NCBI GenBank assembly: GCA_023460175.1
Contig: JAEWRC010000051.1
Span: 36,155 to 100,154, forward strand
Source of the DNA: Actinomycetes bacterium
GTDB lineage: Bacteria; Actinomycetota; Actinomycetes; Mycobacteriales; Mycobacteriaceae
DNA length: 64,000 nucleotides
Reading direction: 5' to 3'
Made by a program: the position numbers and the translations under genes. The notes beneath the pieces were generated by a model, which saw nothing but the letters and a program-made list of their open reading frames with translations, searched no databases and was not told where the DNA came from. This document shows, piece after piece, positions 33,613-42,714 of this stretch (the first letter of the stretch is position 1; the number at the start of each line of letters is the position of its first letter).

Positions 33613-35194
33613 CGTCGACACCCATCACACCGACGTCCTGGTGATCGGTGGCGGCCCGGCTGCCACCTGGGCCGCGATAGCCGCCACCGAGGCCGGAAGC
33701 CGAGTCACGCTGGTGGACAAGGGGTATTGCGGGACCAGCGGAGCCACCGCCGCCGGCGGCAACAATCTCTGGCTGATCCCGCCCGGTCGCCGACGCGACG
33801 AATCACTGCGGGAACGTGAGGCCGCCGCGGGCGGACTCACCGACGCCGAGTGGATGGCGCGGGTGCTGTCCACGTCGTGGGACCGCATCGACCAACTCGC
33901 CGGCTGGGGCTACCCGTTCCCTGTCGGCGACGACGGCCGACAACTCCGCATCAGCCTGCAGGGGCCGGAGTACATGCGTCGGATGCGGCGCAAGGCCCAC
34001 CGCAGCGGCGTGCGGATCCTGGACCACCATCCGGCCACCGCGCTGACCACTGACGACGAAGGAATTGTCAACGGCGCGACCGGAATCGCCCGGCAGGACG
34101 GTGGCCGCCCGTGGCGCATCGGTGCCGGTGCGGTGGTGTTGGCCACCGGGGGTACCGCATTCCTGTCCGGGTCGTTCGGCACCAACGTCGACACCGGCGA
34201 CGGCTACCTGATGGCCGCCGAGGTGGGCGCCCACCTGTCCGGCATGGAGTTCTGTACCGCCTATGCGCTGGCACCGGAATGGGGCGTCCACACCAAGGGC
34301 CGCATGCTGCAGTGGGCCAGCTTCTACGACGAACATGGCCGGCCGCTACCCACCCAACTCGGGCTGGCCGGACGCAAGGACGCACAGCGGGCGTTGGCCC
34401 GCGGCCAACGGGTCTTCGCCCGGTTGGACCGGGCCCCCGAACACATCCGCCAGATCATGCGCGATGCCCAGCCGAACTACTTCCTGCCGTTGGACAAGGC
34501 CGGCATCGATCCATTCGTCACCGCCTATCCGCTGCGCATAGTCTACGAGGGCTCGGTGCGCGGCACCGGCGGTCTGCGGCTCACCGGATCCGACTGCGCC
34601 ACCACCGTTCCCGGGCTGTTCGCCGCCGGCGATGCGGCCACCCGGGAGCTGATCACCGGTTCGATCAGCGGCGGCGGCAGCCACAACGGATCGTGGGCCA
34701 TCGCGTCGGGATCGTTTGCCGGGCGCGGCGCCGCGGAGTACAGCCGTCGGCGGGTGGCCGGTCCGGTGGTCGCCGCACATCGGGTCGGATTGCGGCCCGG
34801 GCCCCGCGACGCCCCATCCGTCGATGAGGTGGTGCGCGCCGCGCAGAACCACATCCTGCCGCCGCAACGCAGCCACCTCAAGTCCGGCGACAGGCTCACC
34901 GAGTCCGCCGCAGCGCTCGAAACGCTGTGGCGCGACATCGCCGACGGGCTGGCCCCGGTTTCGGCACGCGACGCCTACAAGCCCCGGCAGGCGATCGCGC
35001 TGGTCGCCGCGGCGCGGTGGATCACCGCGGCGTCACTGGCGCGCACCGAAACCCGCGGGATCCATCGGCGCGAGGACCTTCCCGACGTCGACCACCGGTT
35101 GACCCACCGGCTACTGGTCGGCGGGCTGGACGCGGTGTGGACCGCCGCCGACCCTGTTCTGCCGCAGCTGATCTCGTCGGAGGCCGTGGCGTGA
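33596..35194 (+). CDS. FAD-dependent flavoprotein of the fumarate reductase/AprA type
   Basis: 532 residues from ATG 33596. FAD-binding VLVIGGGPAATWAAIAATEA, a GTSGATAAGGNN region, VLATGGTAFL and the C-terminal LFAAGDAATRELITGSISGG that covers the isoalloxazine ring. The domain order follows succinate dehydrogenase/fumarate reductase flavoproteins and the adenylylsulfate reductase alpha subunit. Paired with a small two-cluster ferredoxin directly downstream (4-base overlap), as in AprAB-type heterodimers. Product is unassigned; a role in sulfur compound oxidation or reduction is plausible. Confidence 0.83.
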   Translation: MTAVGDVDTHHTDVLVIGGGPAATWAAIAATEAGSRVTLVDKGYCGTSGATAAGGNNLWLIPPGRRRDESLREREAAAGGLTDAEWMARVLSTSWDRIDQLAGWGYPFPVGDDGRQLRISLQGPEYMRRMRRKAHRSGVRILDHHPATALTTDDEGIVNGATGIARQDGGRPWRIGAGAVVLATGGTAFLSGSFGTNVDTGDGYLMAAEVGAHLSGMEFCTAYALAPEWGVHTKGRMLQWASFYDEHGRPLPTQLGLAGRKDAQRALARGQRVFARLDRAPEHIRQIMRDAQPNYFLPLDKAGIDPFVTAYPLRIVYEGSVRGTGGLRLTGSDCATTVPGLFAAGDAATRELITGSISGGGSHNGSWAIASGSFAGRGAAEYSRRRVAGPVVAAHRVGLRPGPRDAPSVDEVVRAAQNHILPPQRSHLKSGDRLTESAAALETLWRDIADGLAPVSARDAYKPRQAIALVAAARWITAASLARTETRGIHRREDLPDVDHRLTHRLLVGGLDAVWTAADPVLPQLISSEAVA

Positions 35195-35598
35195 TCGAGA
35201 TCGTCAGCGCCACCGCCTGCATCGCGTGCGACGTGTGCATCAAGGTCTGCCCCACCGATGTGTTCGACCGCGGCGCGGACGGCATCCCGGTCATCGCCCG
35301 GCAGTCGGACTGCCAGACCTGCTTCATGTGCGAGGCCTACTGCCCCGTCGATGCGCTCTACGTCTCCCCCGTCTCGGCGCCGGCCGGGCCGGACAACCCG
35401 CACACCGACGAGGATGCCGTCGCCGGTCACGGGTTGCTCGGCGGCTACCGGGAGATGGTCGGCTGGGGCCGCGGGCGAACCTCAGGGGCCCTCAAGGATC
35501 GCAATCCGTTGCTCAAGGCGGTTCCGCCCCTACCGGAATCTCGACTCCCGGCGCCGGCGCCGCTGGCGACAACGCCCTGGAATCACCGGGGCGACTGA
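35191..35598 (+). CDS. ferredoxin-type subunit with two 4Fe-4S clusters
   Basis: 135 residues from GTG 35191, which overlaps the flavoprotein stop. Two cluster motifs: CIACDVCIKVCP (residues about 10-21) and CQTCFMCEAYCP (about 41-52). A C-terminal extension of 80 residues has LLGGYREMVGWGRGRTSGAL and a Pro-rich end, like the tail of AprB that wraps around the flavoprotein. Likely electron-transfer partner of the upstream protein. Confidence 0.86.
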   Translation: MIEIVSATACIACDVCIKVCPTDVFDRGADGIPVIARQSDCQTCFMCEAYCPVDALYVSPVSAPAGPDNPHTDEDAVAGHGLLGGYREMVGWGRGRTSGALKDRNPLLKAVPPLPESRLPAPAPLATTPWNHRGD

Positions 35599-35689
35599 CC
35601 GGGCCGAGGACCCCGATGTCAGCGTCGGAATCCGTGTCCTCGCCCGCCTGAACTGTCGCAGAATCGGCAGCGGCCATCCAGTTGATCCA

Positions 35690-36532
35690 TCAGTTCCCGG
35701 TACAGGTGGGGTCGCTACAGAACAGGGTTGTGCGCGTCGCATTCAGGATCGGCGCGAGCAGGGAGAACTCGGTGTAGTTGTCGTCCCCCTCCGGCGAACC
35801 CCGCAAGATGCCGACCGCTGCGACTTCGTCGTTGCCGAGCTTCACGTACGCCGGCGAGCCAGAATCGCCTGATGCGGAATACAGTTCGGCCGACACGGTG
35901 AGGTTGTTGTGCTCGACCACTGCGCCACAGGTCTCGCCGCTGACGAATCCGAACTTGCACAGTGTCACGTTGTTGTTCAACAGGTACTCATGATCAAGCA
36001 CCTTGGTCACCTGGTAAGTCCCCGCGATCCTGGCGTTGGCTTCTGCTGCTCGAGCCAGTGCGGGGTCGATCTCGATCACCGCGAAGTCCGACCAGCCGTC
36101 CGAACCTGTCCTGACGACCTTGTCCGGCGTGTCAGCGGTTTGAACGGTGGTGAAGCGGCCGAGTTGGACGGGGGTGTCCTCGTCGGCCGTGCGGGTGAAG
36201 TGCGGTGGACCGTCGTCGGGACGGTCACAGTGCCCCGCGGTGAAGCCGATCGGCGTGCCGGAACTGTCACGCCCGAAAAACGCCAGCGTGCACTCGTATT
36301 CGTCGTTGTTGGGCCCGTCGGCAGCAATCGCCGTGCCAGGCACGAAGTCGTCGAACGACAACCAGTCGTTGTTGGTGCCGGTCATCACGGGTGTCATGTT
36401 CGGCTGATCTGCCGGCACAGTGGCGTTCGGCCACAGTATGGCCGCGACAAGAGCTACGACGAGCACCGCCACGATGCTGAGGCAGGTGATCAGGACACGA
36501 CGCAACACTCGTCGGCGCGCCTTCACTGGCAT
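35690..36532 (-). CDS. trypsin-like serine protease, membrane-anchored
   Basis: 280 residues. N-terminal basic region then one transmembrane helix (VLITCLSIVAVLVVALVAAI), placing the protease outside. Chymotrypsin-type triad: H in GFTAGHCD, D in SDFAVIEID, S in SASGDSGSPAYV. Cys pairs probably form disulfides. Substrate unknown. It is followed at 47 bases upstream by the repeat lipoprotein gene on the same strand, so the two may be co-expressed. Confidence 0.85.
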   Translation of the reverse strand: MPVKARRRVLRRVLITCLSIVAVLVVALVAAILWPNATVPADQPNMTPVMTGTNNDWLSFDDFVPGTAIAADGPNNDEYECTLAFFGRDSSGTPIGFTAGHCDRPDDGPPHFTRTADEDTPVQLGRFTTVQTADTPDKVVRTGSDGWSDFAVIEIDPALARAAEANARIAGTYQVTKVLDHEYLLNNNVTLCKFGFVSGETCGAVVEHNNLTVSAELYSASGDSGSPAYVKLGNDEVAAVGILRGSPEGDDNYTEFSLLAPILNATRTTLFCSDPTCTGN

Positions 36533-36578
36533 CGGGGCTCCGGGTCACCGGGCGGGACGGCTTCATGCTCTCCTCTGG

Positions 36579-37487
36579 TCACGACTCGTCGACATTCGGC
36601 TCGTCGCCCGAATCGTCGATCGGTCCCGGGTCGTAGGAATCGTCGTCATCGGGCTGCTGTTCAGGCAACGCTTCTTCCTCCGGTTCCGGGACATCTATCG
36701 AAGCATCGTCGCCGAAATCGGTCTCTGGCTCGGGCGTCTCATTCGGAGAACCATTTTCGGGGGCTCCCAGGTCTTCCTCGGTTGCAGGGGCGTTGCTCCG
36801 GGGATCGGCGGCACCGTGGTTGGGGTTGGTGCAAATGCTGCCCTCACACACCACGTAGCTGGGGCTGCCGTCAGGGTTTCGCATGGCATTGGGAGCCACG
36901 TAACTGCCTATCGGGCAGCCGGGATCCTCGTTGCGCGCGCAGTACTCCTGGGTGCGATTGTTGCCGGTGGACCCGTCAGCGCCCATCGGCCCACCGTTGA
37001 CCGGATTACCGTCGGCATCCCAGACGCCGCCGGGGTCGGCGGCACCGTGGTTGGGATTGGTGCAGATGGTGCCCTCACACACGACGTAGCTGGGGCTGCC
37101 GTCAGGGTTTCGCATGGCATTGGGAGCCACGTAACTGCCCATCGGGCAGCCGGGATCCTCGTTGCGCGCGCAGTATTCCTGGGTGAGGTTGTTGCTGGTC
37201 GCCCCGTTAGCGCCCATCGGCCCACCGTTGACCGGATTACCGTCGGCATCCCAGTAGCCGCCTTTGGACGCGAGAACGACGTGGGTGCCGTGGTAGCTGC
37301 CCTTCGGACACTTCGGGTCACGGTTCTGAGCGCAGTACTGCGCATTCGACGCCGAATTCGGTGCCGTACCGGGATTGGTCGACTTGTGTGGACTACCGGC
37401 TGTCGACGAACTCGACTGTCCGGAACCACACGCCGACAGACCCACCAGCGCCACCAGCCCGACGAGAACCACAAATAGTCTGCGCAT
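36579..37487 (-). CDS. lipoprotein with tandem 77-residue Cys-containing repeats
   Basis: 302 residues. Signal peptide with lipobox VGLSAC (Cys20). Two consecutive 77-residue repeats (residues 76-152 and 153-229) share DADGNPVNGGPMGA, QEYCARNEDPGCP, GSYVAPNAMRNPDGSPSYVV and CTNPNHGAADP; a partial first copy precedes them (YCAQNRDPKCPKGSYHG). Four Cys per repeat suggest disulfide-bonded surface modules. The C-terminal 70 residues are strongly acidic and Pro-rich (PEPEEEALPEQQPDDDD). Function unknown. Confidence 0.78.
   Translation of the reverse strand: MRRLFVVLVGLVALVGLSACGSGQSSSSTAGSPHKSTNPGTAPNSASNAQYCAQNRDPKCPKGSYHGTHVVLASKGGYWDADGNPVNGGPMGANGATSNNLTQEYCARNEDPGCPMGSYVAPNAMRNPDGSPSYVVCEGTICTNPNHGAADPGGVWDADGNPVNGGPMGADGSTGNNRTQEYCARNEDPGCPIGSYVAPNAMRNPDGSPSYVVCEGSICTNPNHGAADPRSNAPATEEDLGAPENGSPNETPEPETDFGDDASIDVPEPEEEALPEQQPDDDDSYDPGPIDDSGDEPNVDES
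36801..37262. repeat. 231-bp tandem duplication inside the lipoprotein gene
   Basis: Two adjacent in-frame units, 37032-37262 and 36801-37031, nearly identical at DNA level, with the largest differences near the unit junctions. High identity points to recent duplication or gene conversion. Confidence 0.85.
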
Positions 37488-37661
37488 AGTCTGTCTCCTC
37501 TACACCCCCGCCGCGATGGCGTTGAACGCAGCTCGAGGGGGTTCCTGGTTCATTCCAATGCCTTGTCGCACAGTAGTTCCGGGACCTGTTGTGTCTTTGT
37601 GGGAGCTGAGGGCCTGGGCGGTGACGGTAAATGGCACCGACTCTCACCACTCCGACCCCGG

Positions 37662-37934
37662 TCACTCCTGGTGGGTCGGCTGATCACTGTTGTGCAGATA
37701 CCACAGGCCATCGTCGTGCTGGAGGCAGTACCAGTACCGATAGAAATTGTCCTCGCCGACGTTGTCCAGGTGCATATCAGGACCGTCGGAGATGCAAGCG
37801 CTCTCGGTGGGCCAGCTCCACGGTATTCCCGTCGCGCCGTCGTAGACGACAACATCGTCGCCCGCAGCAACACCTGCGGTACCCAGCATCAAACCAAAGG
37901 CTGCCACTGCCGCCGCGATCAGCGTTCTCACCAT
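37662..37934 (-). CDS. small secreted protein, 90 aa
   Basis: From ATG 37934: a signal peptide (LIAAAVAAFGLMLGTAGVAA) and a short mature domain with Trp/Tyr-rich content (IPWSWPTESACISDGP, NFYRYWYCLQHDDGLWYLHN) and two Cys likely forming a disulfide. The longer upstream frame has no signal pattern. No family recognised. Adjacent to other exported proteins of unknown function. Confidence 0.68.
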   Translation of the reverse strand: MVRTLIAAAVAAFGLMLGTAGVAAGDDVVVYDGATGIPWSWPTESACISDGPDMHLDNVGEDNFYRYWYCLQHDDGLWYLHNSDQPTHQE

Positions 37935-38231
37935 CCCTGCCTTTCCGACAGACGTGCCCGCGCCTCCGACACAATGAACAAAGGCATGTGCCGCACCGTA
38001 TCCGAAGAACCAACAACAAGCTTTCAGAAAATCGGTCGGCCTTTCGGAAAACGCGAAACGCGGCAAACATGTCGTCGCCGGCTTACACGCCCTTACCGAA
38101 GGCGTCACAGATATGCTTGGCGGGCAGCAAATCCTGCCGCCACGCTCGTGGACGTGTACCTGACGTTGCTGCGGCACAACGGGTTTGGACACGTTGTTGC
38201 TTGGTTGTTTCTGCGGTCAGAAACCGTGGCA

Positions 38232-38411
38232 TCACAGTCGCGTCGGACGTTGGGCAATTTCGCCGCCGATGCCGACACACCACCCCATCACGACCGAAGC
38301 GATGAGCGCAGCCGAAACCACGATCCCGGCACTGAAGAACGCCACGAAGCTGCTGACACTACGGTCGACCGTCCGAGAGAAGACCTCCTCGACATGCCAT
38401 AGCAACGCCAT
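38232..38411 (-). CDS. possible small membrane protein, 59 aa
   Basis: Frame with GC-rich third positions starting MALLWHVEEVFSRTVDRSVS and continuing through a hydrophobic segment (FVAFFSAGIVVSAALIASVV) to GGEIAQRPTRL. It is the only coding-like stretch in the 690-base gap between the secreted protein (ends upstream at 37934) and the AraC gene; the remainder of that gap (37935-38231 and 38412-38624) shows nothing I can support. No ribosome site is obvious. Confidence 0.38.
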   Translation of the reverse strand: MALLWHVEEVFSRTVDRSVSSFVAFFSAGIVVSAALIASVVMGWCVGIGGEIAQRPTRL

Positions 38412-38624
38412 CGGGGTTGCTACGGCTTGCGGAATCGCGCTCGCTTGCGCTAATTTGGCAGCTGCCCGAGTTCAACAGGACACGAACGCCACATCGGCGG
38501 GACACAGACACCTCCGGGGCGGTAAACGACAGTCGTTGCCACCGGAGGAAGCACGTCACATGGACTATTGGGCGATAAACGCTGGCCACGCGTTGGCCGC
38601 AACCCCGCGCATCACCGAGAGTGA

Positions 38625-39599
38625 ATGCCGCACGAGCACAGACGGCGTTCGCTGATGATCCGCCGTAATCACAGCACCGACAGGGATGACACCGCGTACC
38701 CGGATCACCGATCACCGCGCCCAGAACCTCAGCGCGGGAACAGTGGACCGTCCCGCTTCCGATCTCGACGATGGCTGGTCGGCACTTTCGCGACCGCACC
38801 GGTGATCACCCATCCCGAATGGGAAGCCCACGGTCCCCATCGCGTCGTTGTGTGCGCCGACCCCCGCCAGCTGCAACCCACTCAACAACCCGATCCCGAC
38901 GCCGAAACTCGACCCACCGACACCGACCTGTGGATCCTTCCGGCCTCTCCCCGTCACACCACATGGACTTCCGGACCGATGACAACCTACTGCGAAATAC
39001 CGTTGCCCACTCATATTTTCGGGCCGCACAGCGAGGCGCTGATCACACCGCTGCAGCCCTTTACGCTCCGGCTCATCGAATGCCTGGAGGAACTGACACA
39101 CCGCGACGACACCACCGGTCGGCTCCTTTCCCAAACTCTGACCGAGGCGCTTCGAGTCCGCCTCATCGATCGATTCGCCCCACCACCGCAACCACGCACA
39201 CCCGCAGCCAGAACACTCACACCGGCGGAGCAGAACCTGCTCCTGCGCCATATCGATCACCAAAGCCGCGTCCAGGGTGAGACCAGTCTGGAGACACTCG
39301 CCGAGTGTGTCGGCATGAGCACCGGCACGTTCACCCGAGCATTCGCCGCGGCATTCCACACCACACCCCACCAATTCATCCTCGACCGGCGCATCGCGCA
39401 CGCCAAGGACCTGCTGCTCACCACGGCCCAATCCATCACCGAAATCAGTCTCGCAACAGGATTTTCCACCCATAGCCACTTCACCACGACATTCCGCAAA
39501 CGCGTCGGCCTCCCCCCGACCGACTACCGCCACCACCTGTCAGAAAGTCCACAGCACCACGCCAACCACGCTCCCACAAACCCCACCGCAAAGAATTAG
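38625..39599 (+). CDS. AraC-family transcriptional regulator
   Basis: Up to 324 residues (ATG 38625; ATG 38655 gives 314). The C-terminal AraC DNA-binding domain has both helix-turn-helix units: SLETLAECVGMSTGTFTRAF and SITEISLATGFSTHSHFTTT, ending in FRKRVGLPPTDYR. The N-terminal part has no clear cupin motif. The gene uses more A/C-rich codons than neighbours and the N-terminal third is low-complexity. Target genes not evident; the SnoaL-like gene follows at 109 bases. Confidence 0.87.
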   Translation: MPHEHRRRSLMIRRNHSTDRDDTAYPDHRSPRPEPQRGNSGPSRFRSRRWLVGTFATAPVITHPEWEAHGPHRVVVCADPRQLQPTQQPDPDAETRPTDTDLWILPASPRHTTWTSGPMTTYCEIPLPTHIFGPHSEALITPLQPFTLRLIECLEELTHRDDTTGRLLSQTLTEALRVRLIDRFAPPPQPRTPAARTLTPAEQNLLLRHIDHQSRVQGETSLETLAECVGMSTGTFTRAFAAAFHTTPHQFILDRRIAHAKDLLLTTAQSITEISLATGFSTHSHFTTTFRKRVGLPPTDYRHHLSESPQHHANHAPTNPTAKN

Positions 39600-39708
39600 C
39601 CGAGCTACCATGATCGACCAGCTCCAGCAGACGAACGCGGGACTCATCACAGACACGTTGTCATGCCTCAGCACATGTGGTCGGGCTTGACCGAAGGAAA
39701 GGTTCGCG

Positions 39709-40038
39709 ATGCCAACTCAACTACCAGCACCGGTGCGCGGTGTCATCGATGCCGCCAACAATGGTGATACCGCCGCGTTCCTGGACCAGTTCGCGCCAGG
39801 CAGTGGCTACGTCACCGACTGGGGGCGAGAGGTCCGCGGCATCGATGCAATATCTCGTTGGAGCAACGCCGAATTCATCGGTAAAGCCATCAAACTCGAC
39901 ATCATCACGTTCTACCGCACCGATGACGACGAGATCGTCGTCATCGCACAACTTCACAACAACGGCTCCAGCACCCCGTACACGTTCACCTTCCAGCTCG
40001 CCGACGACCGGCTCGCGGCAATGCACATCAACGCCTGA
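39709..40038 (+). CDS. SnoaL/NTF2-like protein
   Basis: 109 residues with GAAGGAAAGG upstream. A typical small cone-shaped alpha+beta fold: RGVIDAANNGDTAAFLDQFA, then GREVRGIDAISRWSNAEFIG and FTFQLADDRLAAMHINA. These proteins are isomerases, hydrolases or ligand binders; no catalytic residues can be chosen with certainty. Probably controlled by the upstream AraC protein. Confidence 0.82.
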   Translation: MPTQLPAPVRGVIDAANNGDTAAFLDQFAPGSGYVTDWGREVRGIDAISRWSNAEFIGKAIKLDIITFYRTDDDEIVVIAQLHNNGSSTPYTFTFQLADDRLAAMHINA

Positions 40039-40064
40039 CAACGCCCTGCACGCCAAGGCGGAAG

Positions 40065-40544
40065 TCAGTTGGCGAGGATCTGCTCACGCAGGATGTCGGC
40101 GTGCCCGCAGTGATGGGCCAGTTCACGCAGGACCTGCAAATACACCCAGCGCAGCGTGCGCGGTCCGGCGCGGTGGCCCCGCGCGACCGTCTCCAACGGC
40201 AGGCCGGCGACAATCTCCCGGGCCGTCGCGCACGCGTCCCGAAACGCCGCCGACACCGAGGCGACGGTGTCGTCGTCGGCAATCCGGTACGACTCCTCGA
40301 CGCTGTCCACCAGACCGAGATCCACGCGCGACATACCGCCGACGGATTCCTCGAACCACACCCGCTGCATCCACGTGACGTGCTTGAGCAGGCCGAGCAA
40401 CGTGGTCGCCGACGGGACCAGTCGGCGCCGTGCCTGTTCCTCGGTGAGGCCGTCGAGGGTGGCCTGGATGAGGCTCCGGTACTCCTCGACGAAGGCGTCG
40501 AGCTGAGTGCGCTCGTCGTCCAGCACAGCATCGAATGTGCCCAA
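40065..40544 (-). CDS. DinB/DUF664 family protein
   Basis: 159 residues from TTG 40544, which has GGGAGG about 5 bases upstream; GTG 40556 is the alternative. Four-helix DinB fold with metal-binding His residues: LLGLLKHVTWMQRVWF (first His) and ELAHHCGHADILREQIL (His pair). Mycobacterial members are linked to mycothiol-dependent S-transferases. Substrate unknown. Confidence 0.85.
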   Translation of the reverse strand: MGTFDAVLDDERTQLDAFVEEYRSLIQATLDGLTEEQARRRLVPSATTLLGLLKHVTWMQRVWFEESVGGMSRVDLGLVDSVEESYRIADDDTVASVSAAFRDACATAREIVAGLPLETVARGHRAGPRTLRWVYLQVLRELAHHCGHADILREQILAN

Positions 40545-40578
40545 TGCACCTCCCACCCTCGGAACTGCTGCCGTCGCT

Positions 40579-41424
40579 TCAGCCTAGGACCGGGAAGCGG
40601 CGCCGCGCGGCGAGCCGGTCCAGCGACCGCTGCATCCTGACCCGCACGTGCGCGTCGACCTCATCGATGTCGGGGTCGTCACCGAGCTGCGCGGCGATGT
40701 CGATCGGGTCGAGCACCTCCATCACGATCTTCGACGGCAGCGGCAGATTCGGCGGGAAGAACACGCTGAGGCCGAACGGCAGGCCCACGCTGACCGGCAC
40801 GATCTCCAGCCGAAACTTGGTCAGCCGCAACAGCTTCGCCAGGCGGTGACCGCGGGTCAGGAACAGCTGCGTCTCTTGGGCGCCGATCGAGACGAGGGGC
40901 ACGATGGGCACACCGGCCCGGATGGCCGTCTTGACGTAGCCGGTGCGGCCGTTGAAGTCGATGACGTTGGCGGCCGCGGTGGGCCGGTACGCGTCGTAGT
41001 CACCGCCCGGGAAGACGAGCACCACGGCGCCGTCATCCAGCGCGGCGGCCGCGTTGTCCGGGCTGGCCTCGATGATCCCCAGACGATTCATCACCAGCGA
41101 CAGCGGCCCCATCACCACGCCGTAATGCGCAAGGCTGTGCAACGGTCGGTCGTAGCCGAAATGTCCGTAGAACGCCGGCGCGAACACCAGGCCGTCGGGA
41201 GTGATCATGCCGCCCGAATGATTGGCCACCAACAACACCGGACCGCCGGCCGGGATGCGTTCGATGCCGCGCACCTCGGCGCGAAACCACGTCCGCACCG
41301 CAGGTCGAACCCACTTGCCGACCTGTTCGATGAACTTCGGATCCCAACCGGACCGTTCGTTGCCGCCCACCCGTCGCCCGTCCTCCCCATCCCTGGGGTT
41401 TCGATACTCCTCCTCCCCGTTCAT
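40579..41424 (-). CDS. lysophospholipid acyltransferase family protein
   Basis: 281 residues from ATG 41424. PlsC-type motifs: VANHSGGMITPD (catalytic His block), an FPGGDYDAYRP block in place of the usual FPEG, and VPIVPLVSIGAQE. No predicted transmembrane span except a hydrophobic stretch after the first motif. Transfers acyl chains to glycerol-phosphate or glycolipid acceptors at the inner membrane. The upstream in-frame extension to 41652 is unlikely. Confidence 0.83.
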   Translation of the reverse strand: MNGEEEYRNPRDGEDGRRVGGNERSGWDPKFIEQVGKWVRPAVRTWFRAEVRGIERIPAGGPVLLVANHSGGMITPDGLVFAPAFYGHFGYDRPLHSLAHYGVVMGPLSLVMNRLGIIEASPDNAAAALDDGAVVLVFPGGDYDAYRPTAAANVIDFNGRTGYVKTAIRAGVPIVPLVSIGAQETQLFLTRGHRLAKLLRLTKFRLEIVPVSVGLPFGLSVFFPPNLPLPSKIVMEVLDPIDIAAQLGDDPDIDEVDAHVRVRMQRSLDRLAARRRFPVLG

Positions 41425-41587
41425 GCCCGGAGCGAGATTCGGACAAACATGGCCGGGCCCGATGCCGGTGGCGCCGCCCCCGCGTCCGAGGGCCGACTCG
41501 ACGATTGCAGCGAGCCCCACCCGCGCTGTTACCGTCGGTACTAGACCAACCAACCGCATCACGAGCACACCGCATGGAAGGGTTCGC

Positions 41588-42199
41588 GTGGAAACGCTGC
41601 TGATACTGCTGGCTATCGGCTTCTTCATCGCCGCGATCGTCGTGTTCGTCAAAGCGCGGCAGCGTCCTCAGCAGCCTCGGCAGCGGGCCGAGCGCCAGGA
41701 TCCGTTGAAGTTCGCCACCATGCCAACCTTCGGCCCGCGCCAGCTCGGCCCCGGCGCCATCGTCAGCTACCGCGGCATCGATTACGTCGTCCGCGGATCG
41801 GTCACGATGCGCGAGGGACCGTTCGTCTGGTGGGAGCACCTGCTGGAGGGCGGCGACGGCGAACCGATCTGGTTCAGTGTCGAGGAGGACGAGGGCCGCC
41901 TCGAGTTGGCGATGTGGACGCGGCGCAAGGATCTGGCACTGCAACCGGGCGGGACCCATACGGCCGACGGTGTGACCTTCAACGAGACCGAACGCGGGCG
42001 GGCCTCGTACACCACCGAGGGCACGACGGGCCTGCCGGCCGGCGGCGACATGGACTATGTCGACTACGCCGACGGCGCGCAGACCACGTTCCTGGGCTTC
42101 GAGCGGTGGGCCGCCGACATGGCGTGGGAGGTGTCGCTCGGCCGCGCGGTAACGCCCGGTGAGCTGACCGTCTACCCCGCACCCCCCGCCGACGCCTAG
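41588..42199 (+). CDS. DUF4178 membrane protein
   Basis: 203 residues from GTG 41588 with GAAGGG upstream. One N-terminal transmembrane helix (LLILLAIGFFIAAIVVFVKA) and a cytosolic DUF4178 domain (GAIVSYRGIDYVVRGSVTMR, WWEHLLEGGDGEPIWFSVEE). First gene of a five-gene cluster found widely in actinobacteria that ends with a spermidine-synthase-like protein. DUF4178 proteins are proposed to act in membrane-stress or polyamine-linked modules. Confidence 0.83.
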   Translation: METLLILLAIGFFIAAIVVFVKARQRPQQPRQRAERQDPLKFATMPTFGPRQLGPGAIVSYRGIDYVVRGSVTMREGPFVWWEHLLEGGDGEPIWFSVEEDEGRLELAMWTRRKDLALQPGGTHTADGVTFNETERGRASYTTEGTTGLPAGGDMDYVDYADGAQTTFLGFERWAADMAWEVSLGRAVTPGELTVYPAPPADA

Positions 42200-42207
42200 G
42201 ACTGCTG

Positions 42208-42714
42208 TTGCCGCTCCACGAACTCGCTGTGTCGCCGACCGACGTCAGCGGCGCCGGCCTTGGGCTGGCACTCAACGCCCCCGCCCCACCGACGCTGGCG
42301 ACGTGGCGCATCCACCACCCCGAGGGCGGCGCGTTGCAACTCGGCGTGCTGGGCGCCTCCCACGTCATCACGGTGGAGAACCCCAAAGCCTGCTTTTCCG
42401 AACAGGTTTCCTGTGCGGCCCAGCACCACGGCGGCGACCTGCCCGAACGCGCCGAAGCCCCCGGCTACCAACTCGAATCCCACATGAGCGCCCAAGATGA
42501 GTCGACGTTCCGTCACCTCGCCGAAGAGCTTCGCGACCATTGCGTCCGCGACCCCGGGTGGCTCGGCGGCGCGTTCCCCGGCGACGATGCGGCGCTCACC
42601 GCCCTGGCCGCCCAACCCGACGGCGCGGGCTGGCGGTGGCAGACCTGGCACCTGTATCCAGAACCCGGGGCCGGCGGCACCGTGGTGTACACCTCCAGCC
42701 GGTGGACGCCGTGA
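42208..42714 (+). CDS. DUF2617 family protein
   Basis: 168 residues from TTG 42208, nine bases after the DUF4178 gene. Visible segments: LHELAVSPTDVSGAGLGLAL, then ATWRIHHPEGGALQLGVLGA and WQTWHLYPEPGAGGTVVYT. No membrane segments. Function unknown; its constant company is the DUF4178/DUF4247/DUF350 set. Overlaps the next gene by 4 bases. Confidence 0.8.
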   Translation: MPLHELAVSPTDVSGAGLGLALNAPAPPTLATWRIHHPEGGALQLGVLGASHVITVENPKACFSEQVSCAAQHHGGDLPERAEAPGYQLESHMSAQDESTFRHLAEELRDHCVRDPGWLGGAFPGDDAALTALAAQPDGAGWRWQTWHLYPEPGAGGTVVYTSSRWTP

